A stretch of 9,295 nt of DNA. Origin: Gallionella sp. GTDB taxonomy: Bacteria; Pseudomonadota; Gammaproteobacteria; Burkholderiales; Gallionellaceae. The DNA is taken from assembly GCA_030690245.1 (NCBI GenBank), contig JAUYGW010000030.1, positions 1-9,295 on the forward strand. Direction: 5' to 3'. Below the pieces are notes generated by a model. That model was not told the DNA's origin, made no database searches, and worked only from the letters and a program-made list of their open reading frames with translations. This document shows positions 1-6,828 of the stretch, one piece after another. The translations under genes and the position numbers were made by a program. Positions within the stretch are counted from its first letter, which is position 1; every line of letters begins with the position of its first letter.

Positions 1-524
1 ATGCCGAGATTCTGGCGCGGCTTGTTCGGGCCGCGCGTGACCACCAGCCCCCACGTGATCAACGGTGCGATATCGCCCGGCCAGCAATGCTGGATCGGCA
101 GTCTGCCCAAGTCCACATCGGCACCTTCCCACACAATTTCCTGGCAGGGCGCAGAGGAAACCACCTTGGGCGACATAGTGAGCACCTGCTTGAGCACCGG
201 CCATTTCTCCCACGCATCCTTCAGCCCCTTCGGCGGCTCCGGCTCTTTCAGGAAGGCGAGCAGTTTGCCGACTTCGCGCAGCGCCTGGGTGCTCTCCTCG
301 CCCATGCCCAATGCCACGCGGTGCGGGGTGCCGAACAGGTTGGCCAGCACCGGCATGTTATATCCAACCGGGTTCTCGAAAAGCACCGCTGGGCCTTGCG
401 CGTGCAGCACCCGGTCGCAGATTTCGGTCATCTCCAGATGCGGCGAAACCGGTGCGAACACGCGCTTGAGTTCGCCGATTTTTTCCAGTTGTGCGATGAA
501 ATCGCGCAGATCGCGGTATTTCAT
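1..524 (-). CDS. ubiD: UbiD, 3-octaprenyl-4-hydroxybenzoate carboxy-lyase (N-terminal part, runs off window)
   Basis: This gene encodes the prenylated-FMN-dependent decarboxylase of ubiquinone biosynthesis, which removes the carboxyl group of 3-polyprenyl-4-hydroxybenzoate using cofactor made by UbiX. Translating the minus strand from the ATG at 524-522 gives 174 uninterrupted residues beginning [20 protein letters not shown], followed by [11 protein letters not shown] (30-40), [12 protein letters not shown] (44-55), [14 protein letters not shown] (62-75) and [20 protein letters not shown] (147-166). These are typical UbiD N-terminal segments. The visible part stops at RQNLG (170-174), where the conserved metal/cofactor-binding region begins, so the C-terminal roughly two thirds of a protein usually near 490 residues lies outside the window. 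The start is supported by a GGTGG element at 533-538 and by the family's usual N-terminus. The gene lies 114 bp downstream of an acyltransferase gene on the same strand, with a large inverted repeat in the gap, so cotranscription is possible but unproven. Confidence 0.95.
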   Translation of the reverse strand, partial: MKYRDLRDFIAQLEKIGELKRVFAPVSPHLEMTEICDRVLHAQGPAVLFENPVGYNMPVLANLFGTPHRVALGMGEESTQALREVGKLLAFLKEPEPPKGLKDAWEKWPVLKQVLTMSPKVVSSAPCQEIVWEGADVDLGRLPIQHCWPGDIAPLITWGLVVTRGPNKPRQNLG

Positions 525-545
525 TTCAAATATCCACCCATCATT

Positions 546-620
546 GTAGGGGCGTATGGCAATACGCCTTTTTCCCGAATTTTCGTATACCACGAAGGGC
601 GTATTGCCATACGCCCCTAC
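546..620. repeat. Nested inverted repeat, REP/MITE-like
   Basis: Two perfectly complementary 23-nt arms (546-568 and 598-620) flank a 29-nt centre. Each arm is itself a small hairpin: in the left arm GGCGTAT (551-557) pairs with ATACGCC (562-568) around a four-base loop. The centre can form another short hairpin, TTCGT/ACGAA. Neither strand has a T-run after the outer stem, so this does not look like an intrinsic terminator. From memory, related GTAGGGGCGTA-type palindromes are scattered between genes in many environmental bacteria. I infer a dispersed non-coding element rather than a site specific to ubiD. Confidence 0.85.
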
Positions 621-638
621 GGTGGGCAAATGAATTAT

Positions 639-1508
639 TTAATAAAACTTTGCTTCGCCTTCCGGACGCGTCTTGAACCGTTTGTGCAGCCAGAAATATT
701 GCTCCGGCATTTCGCGCACGCGCTGCTCGATGAATTCGTTCATGCGGCGCGTATCGGCGACCACATCGCCGGTTGGGTAATTCTCCCAGGCGGGATAGAA
801 GCGTACCTCATAACCCTTTCCGCCGGGCAGCAGCTTGCTGATGCAGGGCACCACCTGCGCACCGGTCATTCCGGCCAAGCGCGGCACGGTGGTCAGCGTC
901 GCGGCGGGCACGCCGAAGAACGGTACGAATACGCCGTCCTTGGTCGCGAGGTCCTGATCCGGCAGATAATAGAACGGACGCTGCTCGCGCATTGCCTTGA
1001 TGACCGGGCGCAAGCCCTGCTGGCGCGCATACAGTTTCTGCTTGCCGAAACGCGAGCGCCCGCGCAACAGCAGCTCGTGGAACAGCAGGTTCTTCTGGCT
1101 GGAATACACGCTGACCAGATCGACATGCTGGATCATCCACGAGCCACCGACGTCCAGCGCGACGAAATGCGGCGCGAGCAGGATCACCGGCCCGCGCGCC
1201 TGCGCCACCGTGTAGTGCTCCAGCCCCTCCACGCGGATGTAACTCTGGATGCGGGATGCCGAGCCCCACCACAGGATGCCGCGCTCCAGAAGGCTGCGCG
1301 CGAAAGCCTGAAAATTTTTCCTTACCAGCACTTTGCGCTCGGCCTCGGGCAGCTCGGGGAAGCACAGCCGCAGGTTGGTCGCCGCGACAAGACGCCGCTC
1401 GCCCGCGAACCAGTACAGCAGCATGCCCAGCGCATTGCCCACTTGCGCCAGCAGCGGCAACGGCAGGAAATGCAGCAGCCACATCAGAAAAATACCCAGT
1501 CTTGTCAC
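639..1508 (-). CDS. LpxL/HtrB-family lipid A acyltransferase (second of a tandem pair, HX4D type)
   Basis: This is a membrane-associated acyltransferase of the LpxL/LpxM family, which transfers a secondary acyl chain from acyl-ACP to Kdo-lipid A at the inner face of the cytoplasmic membrane. The 289-residue product has a hydrophobic N-terminus (about residues 3-34) suited to membrane attachment. It carries the catalytic HX4D/E motif as H114-F-V-A-L-D119, the LPDQD segment (182-186) with FFGVPA following (197-202), and a C-terminal PEQYFWLHKRFK (268-279). Length is normal for the family (about 290-310). I chose the GTG start at 1508-1506 because AAGGA lies about 10 nt upstream on the coding strand and the product then begins with the expected hydrophobic helix. 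It lies 90 bp downstream of a paralogue on the same strand, probably in one transcript. The family is secure; which acyl position it modifies cannot be read from sequence. Confidence 0.93.
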   Translation of the reverse strand: MTRLGIFLMWLLHFLPLPLLAQVGNALGMLLYWFAGERRLVAATNLRLCFPELPEAERKVLVRKNFQAFARSLLERGILWWGSASRIQSYIRVEGLEHYTVAQARGPVILLAPHFVALDVGGSWMIQHVDLVSVYSSQKNLLFHELLLRGRSRFGKQKLYARQQGLRPVIKAMREQRPFYYLPDQDLATKDGVFVPFFGVPAATLTTVPRLAGMTGAQVVPCISKLLPGGKGYEVRFYPAWENYPTGDVVADTRRMNEFIEQRVREMPEQYFWLHKRFKTRPEGEAKFY

Positions 1509-1543
1509 TTCGTAAATATCCTTTAGTCAGGATCGAGGATCGG

Positions 1544-1612
1544 GGAGCGAGGATCAAGCAAACCCCGCCGTGCCGTTTTATCACTCAATCCACGATCCTC
1601 AATCCTCGCTCC
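1544..1612. repeat. Inverted repeat with GAGGAT-rich arms, overlapping a gene end
   Basis: The 11-nt arm at 1544-1554 (GGAGCGAGGAT) is perfectly complementary to 1602-1612. Further GGATC/GAGGAT copies lie at 1530-1543 and 1594-1600, so the whole spacer has a repetitive look. The right arm lies inside the last codons of the upstream acyltransferase gene, which stops at 1601-1599. There is no T-run typical of an intrinsic terminator. It may be a dispersed repeat or an intercistronic RNA hairpin; its function is not known. Confidence 0.6.
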
Positions 1613-2477
1613 TCGCCACAGGCGGCTGCACGTCGCGCGGGATTTTATAGCGGTTGTAGCTCCACAGGTATTGCGCCGGGCAGGCGCGTATCGTCCGTTC
1701 CAGCGCCGCGTTGACCTGCTGCGGCACGGGTGCGGAAAAATCCAGCAGCAGCGGCTCGACGTGGATCACGTAGCCTTCTCCGTGCGGCAGGCGCTCCGAA
1801 TAGGCAATCAGCACCGTCGCATCGCTGCTTTCCGCGAGGCGTCCGGCCAGGGTCATGGTGTAGGCGGGGCGGCCGAAAAAATCCACCCATTCGCCTTCGC
1901 CCCGGCTCGGCACCTGGTCGGGCAGCAGCCCGATCGCTTCGCCGCGCTTGAGCGCCTTGTACAGCAGGCGCACGCCGCCGACATCGGCCTTCGCCAGCTT
2001 GGCCTGGCCGCGCTCGCGGCCGCCGCGCATCACGCCCTCCAGCCAGCCGAGCTTGGGCGGACGATAAAGCGCGGTGATCGGCACGCGCTGCGCGGCATAC
2101 AGGGCGGAGATTTCGAAGCAGCCCAGATGCGGCGTCAGGAAGATGATGCCCTTGCCGCGCGCCTGCGCCGCGACGATATGTTCCAGCCCGACGCATTCGC
2201 GCACCTTGCCGACCACATCGTCATAGGGTCGCCCCCAGACCCACGCCAATTCCGTAATGCCCTTGCCCGCTTCGGCGATGGTTGCGGACAGCACGTTGCG
2301 GTATTCGACCTCACCGGCTGTCATTCCGGCCAGACGCAAGTTCTCCCTTGTGCGCGCGGCATACTGCGCGGAGGCCGCATAAGTCAGCCGCCCGAGCAAT
2401 GCGCCGAGGCTGTGCAACATGCCCAGCGGCAGTAATGCAAACAGGCGAAACAAGGTTTTGAAGAGGAAGGCGAACAT
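1599..2477 (-). CDS. LpxL/HtrB-family lipid A acyltransferase (first of a tandem pair, HX4E type)
   Basis: This is a second Kdo-lipid A acyltransferase of the LpxL family, paralogous to the gene just downstream. The 292-residue product starts with a hydrophobic stretch (about 1-34), has the catalytic HX4E motif at H117-L-G-C-F-E122, the LLPDQVPSRGEG segment (184-195) and FFGRPAYT (200-207), and ends with PAQYLWSYNRYK (267-278), the usual C-terminal family signature. Its length is normal. The ATG at 2477-2475 is 62 bp from the divergent metK start. A Shine-Dalgarno sequence is weak (GGA about 6 nt upstream). The last residues, VARSED, are encoded within a GAGGAT-rich repeat, so the extreme C-terminus may have been changed by repeat insertion. 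Two adjacent acyltransferases next to metK is an arrangement I know from betaproteobacteria. I cannot assign lauroyl versus myristoyl specificity, nor the order of action. Confidence 0.93.
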   Translation of the reverse strand: MFAFLFKTLFRLFALLPLGMLHSLGALLGRLTYAASAQYAARTRENLRLAGMTAGEVEYRNVLSATIAEAGKGITELAWVWGRPYDDVVGKVRECVGLEHIVAAQARGKGIIFLTPHLGCFEISALYAAQRVPITALYRPPKLGWLEGVMRGGRERGQAKLAKADVGGVRLLYKALKRGEAIGLLPDQVPSRGEGEWVDFFGRPAYTMTLAGRLAESSDATVLIAYSERLPHGEGYVIHVEPLLLDFSAPVPQQVNAALERTIRACPAQYLWSYNRYKIPRDVQPPVARSED

Positions 2478-2492
2478 GTGAATCCGGTTTGC

Positions 2493-2498
2493 TATAAT
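2493..2498 (+). promoter_or_regulatory. metK promoter, extended -10 (TGCTATAAT)
   Basis: A perfect TATAAT at 2493-2498 is preceded by TG at 2490-2491, making an extended -10 element. No good -35 hexamer is present 16-18 bp upstream, which is tolerated for extended -10 promoters. Transcription would start near 2505 and leave a leader of about 35 nt. That is too short for any of the known SAM riboswitches, so metK control by such an element is unlikely here. The same 62-bp region must hold the promoter of the divergent acyltransferase gene, for which I see no clear boxes. Confidence 0.75.
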
Positions 2499-2539
2499 GC
2501 GCGCCCTAATTAATTTTCATAGTGATTGAACGGAGAACC

Positions 2540-3703
2540 ATGAACGAATATTTGTTTACGTCCGAGTCCGTATCCGAAGGCCATCCCGACAAGGTGGCGG
2601 ATCAAATTTCCGATGCCATCGTCGACGCCATTCTAGCGCAGGACAAGCATTCGCGCATTGCCGCCGAAACGCTGTGCAACACCGGCCTCGTCGTGCTGGC
2701 CGGTGAAATCACCACCACCGCCGTTGTCGATTACATTCAGGTCGCGCGCAACACCCTCAAGCGCATCGGCTACGACAACTCCGATTACGGCATCGACTAC
2801 AAAGGCTGTGCGGTGCTGGTGGCTTACGACAAGCAGAGCCCCGATATCGCGCAGGGCGTAAACAAGGCTTACGACGACGACATGGGGCAGGGCGCGGGCG
2901 ACCAGGGGCTGATGTTCGGCTATGCCTGCGACGAAACCGACACCCTGATGCCGCTGCCGATCTACCTCGCGCACCGCGCGGTCGAACGCCAGGCGCAACT
3001 GCGCCGCGACGGCCGCCTGAACTGGCTGCGCCCGGATGCCAAATCGCAGGTCACCGTCCGCTATGTGGATGGCAAGCCGCACTCCATCGACACCGTGGTG
3101 CTGTCCACCCAGCACGCGCCGGAAATGACGCTGGAACAAATCCGTGAAGCCGTCATCGAGGAAATCATCAAGCCGATTCTGCCGAAGGAACTGACCAAGG
3201 GCAACGTCAAATATCTGGTCAACCCAACCGGACGTTTCGTCGTCGGCGGCCCGCAGGGCGACTGCGGCCTGACCGGGCTCAAGATCATCGTCGACACCTA
3301 TGGCGGCGCAGCCCCGCACGGCGGCGGCGCGTTCTCCGGCAAGGACCCATCCAAGGTAGACCGCTCGGCCGCTTACGCAGGACGCTACGTCGCGAAGAAC
3401 ATCGTCGCCGCCGGCCTCGCCAGCAAGTGCCTGATCCAGATCTCCTACGCGATCGGCGTGGCGCAACCCACCAGCGTCTGGGTCACCACCTACGGCACCG
3501 GCAAGGTCTCCGATGAAAAGATCGCGGAACTGGTCAAGAAACATTTCGACCTGCGCCCGAAAGGCATCGTGCAAATGCTCGACCTGCTGCGTCCTATCTA
3601 CCAGAACACCGCTGCCTACGGCCACTTCGGCCGCGAAGAGCCGGGCTTTACCTGGGAAGCAACCGACAAGGCCGCTGCACTGAAAGCAGACGTAGGCTTG
3701 TAA
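2540..3703 (+). CDS. metK: S-adenosylmethionine synthetase MetK
   Basis: This cytoplasmic enzyme makes S-adenosylmethionine from methionine and ATP, releasing phosphate and pyrophosphate, and works as a tetramer with Mg2+ and K+. The 387-residue product begins [20 protein letters not shown], with the ATP/methionine-site GHPDK at 14-18. It continues with [14 protein letters not shown] (116-129), [16 protein letters not shown] (231-246) and the phosphate-binding [19 protein letters not shown] (261-279), and ends with [13 protein letters not shown] (361-373). Length matches the bacterial family (about 384). The frame is open upstream to a GTG at 2522, but I prefer the ATG at 2540: GGAG at 2532-2535 is spaced correctly for it and the protein then starts as the family does. 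The gene has its own promoter and a strong terminator and appears to be a single-gene transcript, divergent from the acyltransferases and convergent with aroC. Confidence 0.98.
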   Translation: MNEYLFTSESVSEGHPDKVADQISDAIVDAILAQDKHSRIAAETLCNTGLVVLAGEITTTAVVDYIQVARNTLKRIGYDNSDYGIDYKGCAVLVAYDKQSPDIAQGVNKAYDDDMGQGAGDQGLMFGYACDETDTLMPLPIYLAHRAVERQAQLRRDGRLNWLRPDAKSQVTVRYVDGKPHSIDTVVLSTQHAPEMTLEQIREAVIEEIIKPILPKELTKGNVKYLVNPTGRFVVGGPQGDCGLTGLKIIVDTYGGAAPHGGGAFSGKDPSKVDRSAAYAGRYVAKNIVAAGLASKCLIQISYAIGVAQPTSVWVTTYGTGKVSDEKIAELVKKHFDLRPKGIVQMLDLLRPIYQNTAAYGHFGREEPGFTWEATDKAAALKADVGL

Positions 3704-3724
3704 TTCTGCGCAGGCTGCAAAACA

Positions 3725-3750
3725 AACGGCGCCTCAGGCGCCGTTTTGTT
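3725..3750 (+). terminator. Rho-independent terminator of metK
   Basis: A perfect 9-bp GC-rich stem (AACGGCGCC at 3725-3733 with GGCGCCGTT at 3737-3745) closes a three-base TCA loop, and the right arm runs into TTTTGTT (3744-3750). It begins 21 nt after the metK stop codon, the classic position and form for an intrinsic terminator. Confidence 0.93.
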
Positions 3751-3865
3751 GGGGTAAAGATGATAATCTGGGATTGTTATTGGTTGCTCAGTTGATTGTC
3801 AGTTGCAACTTTGTCGTGAAAATTAATCCTAGAAAACTCAGTTCAAGCCATGGTTTGATTGGAAC

Positions 3866-3901
3866 GCGGGCTTCCAGCCCGCATGCGGACAGGATGTCCG
3901 C
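3866..3901. repeat. Double-hairpin REP-like element between convergent metK and aroC
   Basis: Two adjacent perfect 6-bp hairpins with five-base loops sit side by side: GCGGGC/GCCCGC (3866-3871 with 3877-3882, loop TTCCA) and GCGGAC/GTCCGC (3885-3890 with 3896-3901, loop AGGAT). They are separated by two bases. This twin-hairpin form (from memory a common dispersed repeat in Gallionellaceae and some other environmental bacteria) is REP-like. There is no T-run, so termination is not evident, but an mRNA 3'-end stabilising role for aroC is possible. Apart from this element and the metK terminator, I see nothing in the 250 bp between the two genes. Confidence 0.8.
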
Positions 3902-3953
3902 GCTCCCGGTATCCATTCTTGGTCTCGCCAAAAAAGTGAATCGCATCAATTGT

Positions 3954-5042
3954 TCAACGCAACTTCGGCGTCCCGCAAACCACATCCCCATTCTGCCCGC
4001 GATGCCGCAACGCATGGTCGATCAGCACCAGCGCCAGCATCGCCTCGGCAATCGGCGTGGCACGAATGCCGACGCAGGGGTCGTGGCGGCCTTCGGTGGA
4101 GACATCCACGCTCTCGCCCGCCTTATCGATCGAGTGGCGTGGGAGGCGGATGCTGGAGGTGGGTTTCACGGCGTAGTGCGCGACGATGTCCTGCCCGGTG
4201 GAGATGCCGCCGAGGATGCCGCCTGCGTTGTTCGACAGAAATCCGTTTGGCGTGAGTTCGTCGCCGTGTTCGCTACCCTTCTGCGTCACACAATTGAAAC
4301 CCGCGCCGATCTCGACGCCCTTCACCGCGTTGATGCCCATCAGCGCGTGGGCGATCTCGGCATCCAGTCTATCGAACACCGGCTCACCCCAGCCGACCGG
4401 GACGTTGTGCGCAACGACGGCGAGCTTCGCGCCGATGGAGTCGCCGGATTTGCGCAGCGCGTCCATGTAATCTTCCAGCGACTGCACCACATCGGCATTG
4501 GGCGCGAAGAACGGGTTGTTGTTCACGTCATCCCAACTCTTAAATGGAATGATTATCTCGCCGAGCTGCGCGAGGTAGCCGCGCACCGTCACGCCGTAGC
4601 GTTCGTGCAGCCACTTTTTCGCAATCGCCCCGGCCGCGACGCGGGCCGCGGTCTCGCGCGCTGACGCGCGGCCGCCGCCGCGATGGTCGCGGATGCCGTA
4701 TTTCTGCCAGTAGGTGTAGTCGGCGTGGCCGGGGCGGAAGGTCTCGGCGATGCTGCCATAATCCGTGCTGCGCTGGTCTTCGTTGCGGATCAGCAGCGCG
4801 ATCGGCGTGCCGGTGGTCTTGCCCTCGAACACGCCGGACAGGATCTCCACGGTGTCCGATTCCTGCCGCTGCGTGACGTGGCGCGAGGTGCCGGGCTTGC
4901 GCCGATCGAGATCCGGCTGAAGGTCGGCCACGCTTAACGCCAGCCCCGGCGGGCAGCCATCGACGATGCAGCCGATCGCCGCGCCGTGCGATTCGCCGAA
5001 CGAAGTCACCGTGAACAACGTGCCTAAGGTATTTCCAGACAT
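3954..5042 (-). CDS. aroC: Chorismate synthase AroC
   Basis: This is the last enzyme of the shikimate pathway. It converts 5-enolpyruvylshikimate-3-phosphate to chorismate with reduced FMN and acts as a cytoplasmic tetramer. The 362-residue product begins [20 protein letters not shown], and GESHG (16-20) contains the conserved N-terminal histidine. RPGHADYTY (103-111) holds the second conserved histidine. [20 protein letters not shown] (121-140), [14 protein letters not shown] (271-284) and the C-terminal [21 protein letters not shown] (315-335) are chorismate synthase signatures. Length is the usual bacterial one (about 361). The ATG at 5042-5040 is the family start; the ribosome site (GGGATAGG) is only moderate. 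It is divergent from a small repeat-protein gene, with 96 bp between the starts, and no obvious promoter can be assigned. Chorismate feeds aromatic amino acids, folate and the 4-hydroxybenzoate used for ubiquinone. Confidence 0.98.
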   Translation of the reverse strand: MSGNTLGTLFTVTSFGESHGAAIGCIVDGCPPGLALSVADLQPDLDRRKPGTSRHVTQRQESDTVEILSGVFEGKTTGTPIALLIRNEDQRSTDYGSIAETFRPGHADYTYWQKYGIRDHRGGGRASARETAARVAAGAIAKKWLHERYGVTVRGYLAQLGEIIIPFKSWDDVNNNPFFAPNADVVQSLEDYMDALRKSGDSIGAKLAVVAHNVPVGWGEPVFDRLDAEIAHALMGINAVKGVEIGAGFNCVTQKGSEHGDELTPNGFLSNNAGGILGGISTGQDIVAHYAVKPTSSIRLPRHSIDKAGESVDVSTEGRHDPCVGIRATPIAEAMLALVLIDHALRHRGQNGDVVCGTPKLR

Positions 5043-5138
5043 AGCCTATCCCGTCGAAAAGATGCGCAAATAAGGCGCGCAGTTTAACATAGCGTCCCTC
5101 ACGGGCATGCCACCACCAACCATACAGAAACCACGACC

Positions 5139-5489
5139 ATGCAAAAACTGACACCGGAACAAATAGAACTCGGCCTGACGAATGCAGATGTCTCCATCCG
5201 CAAGGAATTTGCCGAACGCAGGGACTACACGCCGACCGCGGCGCAAATAGAGCGCGGCTTGACGGATGAAAGCAGCGAGGTCAGGGCGCGGTTTGCCGAC
5301 CGCAAGGACTACAAGTTGACGCCCGAGCAGATCGAGCGCGGCCTGACCGACCCCGAGACCAATGTCAGATACACCCTGGCCGAGCGCGAGGACTACACGC
5401 CCACGCCCGCGCAAATAGAACGCGGCATGAAAGATCCGCACCGTTTTGTCAGGATGCTGTTCGCGCAGCGCATGGACGGCATGCATTAA
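5139..5489 (+). CDS. Small protein of four 28-residue helical-type repeats, function unknown
   Basis: The 116-residue product consists almost wholly of four repeats with an exact 28-residue period. Aligned positions are Q8/Q36/Q64/Q92 in QIE, the [VI]R pair at 20-21, 48-49, 76-77 and 104-105, the [FL]A pair at 24-25, 52-53, 80-81 and 108-109, then R27/55/83/111 and D29/57/85/113. A consensus is TPxQIERGLTDxxxxVRxxFAxRxDY. The VRxxFA spacing recalls leucine-rich-variant (LRV) and HEAT-like alpha-helical repeats, so a small scaffold that binds a partner is a reasonable inference; no catalytic motif, signal peptide or membrane segment is visible. The protein is highly charged and probably cytosolic. 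Codon use and GC resemble neighbouring genes. The start is the only in-frame ATG near the first repeat, although the Shine-Dalgarno sequence is poor. It is divergent from aroC, with no clear operon partner. Confidence 0.8.
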   Translation: MQKLTPEQIELGLTNADVSIRKEFAERRDYTPTAAQIERGLTDESSEVRARFADRKDYKLTPEQIERGLTDPETNVRYTLAEREDYTPTPAQIERGMKDPHRFVRMLFAQRMDGMH

Positions 5490-5506
5490 AAAATTTAAAA
5501 AAGCAG

Positions 5507-5680
5507 TTAGCCACGGATGGACACGGATTAACACGGAAAAAGCAAATACTTAAAAAGCGCCTGTTTACTATTCGCTGATTAGCACGGCACAGCCATTCGA
5601 CTAAGCAACAAGGTGCAAATCGCTGGTTATCCGTGTCCATCCGTGTCCATCCGTGTCCATCCGTGTTAATCCGTGGCTAA
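5507..5680. repeat. Modular 10-bp repeat family in inverted arrangement
   Basis: The left block (5507-5537) and right block (5631-5680) are built from the same short modules in opposite orientation. The right block is an unbroken 10-bp-period array: CCGTGTCCAT three times in exact tandem (5631-5660), then CCGTGTTAAT (5661-5670) and CCGTGGCTAA (5671-5680). The left block read on the minus strand has the ending module, one CCAT-type and one TTAAT-type module, in a different order. The outer 12 nt (5507-5518 and 5669-5680) pair perfectly. The 93 bp between the blocks show no gene. Similar CCACGGAT/ACACGGAT motifs are known to me as intergenic repeats in diverse bacteria. The array ends 30 bp before the oxidoreductase start. 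Confidence 0.85.
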
Positions 5681-5710
5681 AGTGCAGCTTTTAAATTACG
5701 GGGGTTGACG

Positions 5711-6724
5711 ATGCAAGCCATACTGATGACCGCCGCCGGCAATGCCGACGTGCTGCAACTGCGCGAAATTGCCAGACCTGAGCTGCCTTCGCCGCACCAC
5801 CTGCTGGTGAAGCTCGCCGCCGCCGGAGTGAATCCGTTGGACACCAAGCTGCGCGCCAAGCCGGCTTACTATCCCGACAAACTGCCCGCGATACTCGGCT
5901 GCGACGGCGCGGGCATCGTCGGGAAAACCGGCAGCGCGGTGACGCGCTTCAAACCCGGCGATGCGGTGTATTTCTGCAACGGCGGACTCGGCGGAAATCT
6001 GGGCGACGAGCCGGGCTGCTACGCCGATTACACCACGCTGCACGAGGAATATTGCGCGGCAAAGCCCTCCAATCTGTCGCTGGAAGAAAGCGCTGCATTG
6101 CCGCTGGTGTTGCTCACCGCTTGGGAATCGCTAGTCGAACGCGCCAGCCTGCAGGCCGGGCAAACCATCCTGATCCATGCCGCCGCCGGGGGCGTGGGGC
6201 ATGTCGCGGTGCAACTCGCCCATCACCTCGGCGCGCATATCGCGGTGACGGTGAGCGACGACAAGCAGGCCGGGCTGGCACAAGGCCTCGGCGCGGAAAA
6301 AATCATCAACTATCGCGAGCAGGACTTCGTGCGGGAGACGCTGAACTGGACGGGCGGTCTTGGCGCAAACGTGGTGCTCGACACGGTGGGCGACGAAACT
6401 TTTCTGCGCTCGCTGAACGCCGCGCGCATCGGCGGCAAGGTTGTCAGCATCCTCGCCACCCCGCTTGCCGCCGCCGACGTGCAGCTGGCAAGGCTGCGCA
6501 ACCTGTCCCTGTGCTATGAACTGATGCTCACCCCGCAGGTGCTGAAGCTGCACGACGAGCGCATCCGCCAGCGCAAGATACTGGAACAGGGCGCGCAACT
6601 GGTCGAGGCGGGCAAGCTCGGCGTGCTGGTGTCTCACAGGCTGCCATTGAAAGATGCGGCGCAGGCGCACCGACTGATTGAGGCGGGAGGCATGACCGGA
6701 AAAATTATTCTGACGATGGGTTAA
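5711..6724 (+). CDS. Zinc-independent medium-chain dehydrogenase/reductase, quinone-oxidoreductase type
   Basis: This 337-residue protein belongs to the medium-chain dehydrogenase/reductase superfamily, NAD(P)H:quinone oxidoreductase-like branch. An N-terminal GroES-like domain (about 1-125) includes AAAGVNPLDTKLR (36-48) and LGCDGAGIV (62-70), and lacks the GHE and cysteine zinc-ligand pattern of alcohol dehydrogenases. The Rossmann domain has the cofactor motif HAAAGGVGHVAVQLA (156-170), followed by LGAEKIINYREQDF (193-206) and VVLDTVG (221-227). The C-terminal part returns to the catalytic domain and ends with AHRLIEAGGMTGKIIL (319-334). It probably reduces quinones or enones with NADPH in the cytoplasm, but the substrate is not readable. 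The ATG at 5711 is preferred over an in-frame TTG at 5705 because the GGGGG at 5700-5704 is correctly spaced for it. It stands alone, bracketed on both sides by copies of one intergenic repeat family. Confidence 0.88.
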   Translation: MQAILMTAAGNADVLQLREIARPELPSPHHLLVKLAAAGVNPLDTKLRAKPAYYPDKLPAILGCDGAGIVGKTGSAVTRFKPGDAVYFCNGGLGGNLGDEPGCYADYTTLHEEYCAAKPSNLSLEESAALPLVLLTAWESLVERASLQAGQTILIHAAAGGVGHVAVQLAHHLGAHIAVTVSDDKQAGLAQGLGAEKIINYREQDFVRETLNWTGGLGANVVLDTVGDETFLRSLNAARIGGKVVSILATPLAAADVQLARLRNLSLCYELMLTPQVLKLHDERIRQRKILEQGAQLVEAGKLGVLVSHRLPLKDAAQAHRLIEAGGMTGKIILTMG

Positions 6725-6739
6725 ATCCAAACGCAGAAT

Positions 6740-6764
6740 GAGCCACAGATGGACGCCGATTAAT
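6740..6764 (+). repeat. Decayed copy of the CCACGGAT/ACACGGAT repeat
   Basis: The segment GAGCCACAGATGGACGCCGA and the TTAA after it match the left block at 5509-5531 (AGCCACGGATGGACACGGATTAA) with only a few substitutions. It starts 15 bp after the oxidoreductase stop codon. It is one partial copy in the same orientation as the left block, without a complementary partner nearby. Confidence 0.7.
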
Positions 6765-6828
6765 TCCAAGCACCCGGATTCGTTTCCGGCTTGATGGGCG
6801 ATTTAGTTAAACCCAGATCCATTGGGGT

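Noticed and set aside
546..620. Intrinsic terminator for the acyltransferase operon
   Set aside because: The stem is long but no T-run follows on the minus strand, and each arm is a hairpin on its own, which fits a dispersed repeat better.
87..1526. A 479-codon plus-strand open frame over ubiD and the acyltransferase
   Set aside because: It is antisense to two recognisable genes and spans their intergenic inverted repeat. The composition (H, R, Q-rich) is that of a shadow frame.
2499..2539. Possible SAM-responsive riboswitch before metK
   Set aside because: The leader after the extended -10 is only about 35 nt and shows no stem suited to a known SAM-binding fold.
2633..3625. A 330-codon minus-strand open frame inside metK
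   Set aside because: It is the antisense shadow of a highly conserved gene, with no recognisable motif.
3774..4664. A 296-codon plus-strand frame and a 75-codon minus-strand frame (3788-4015) around the aroC 3' end
   Set aside because: The first is antisense to aroC. The second includes the translated REP-like twin hairpin and overlaps the aroC end in another frame.
5046..5534. A 162-codon minus-strand frame opposite the repeat protein
   Set aside because: It mirrors the repeats of the plus-strand gene and runs into the intergenic repeat. The plus-strand frame has the coherent helical-repeat pattern and a start at the first unit.
5631..5680. CRISPR array
   Set aside because: The units are 10 bp, directly adjacent and without spacers, so this is a simple modular tandem repeat.
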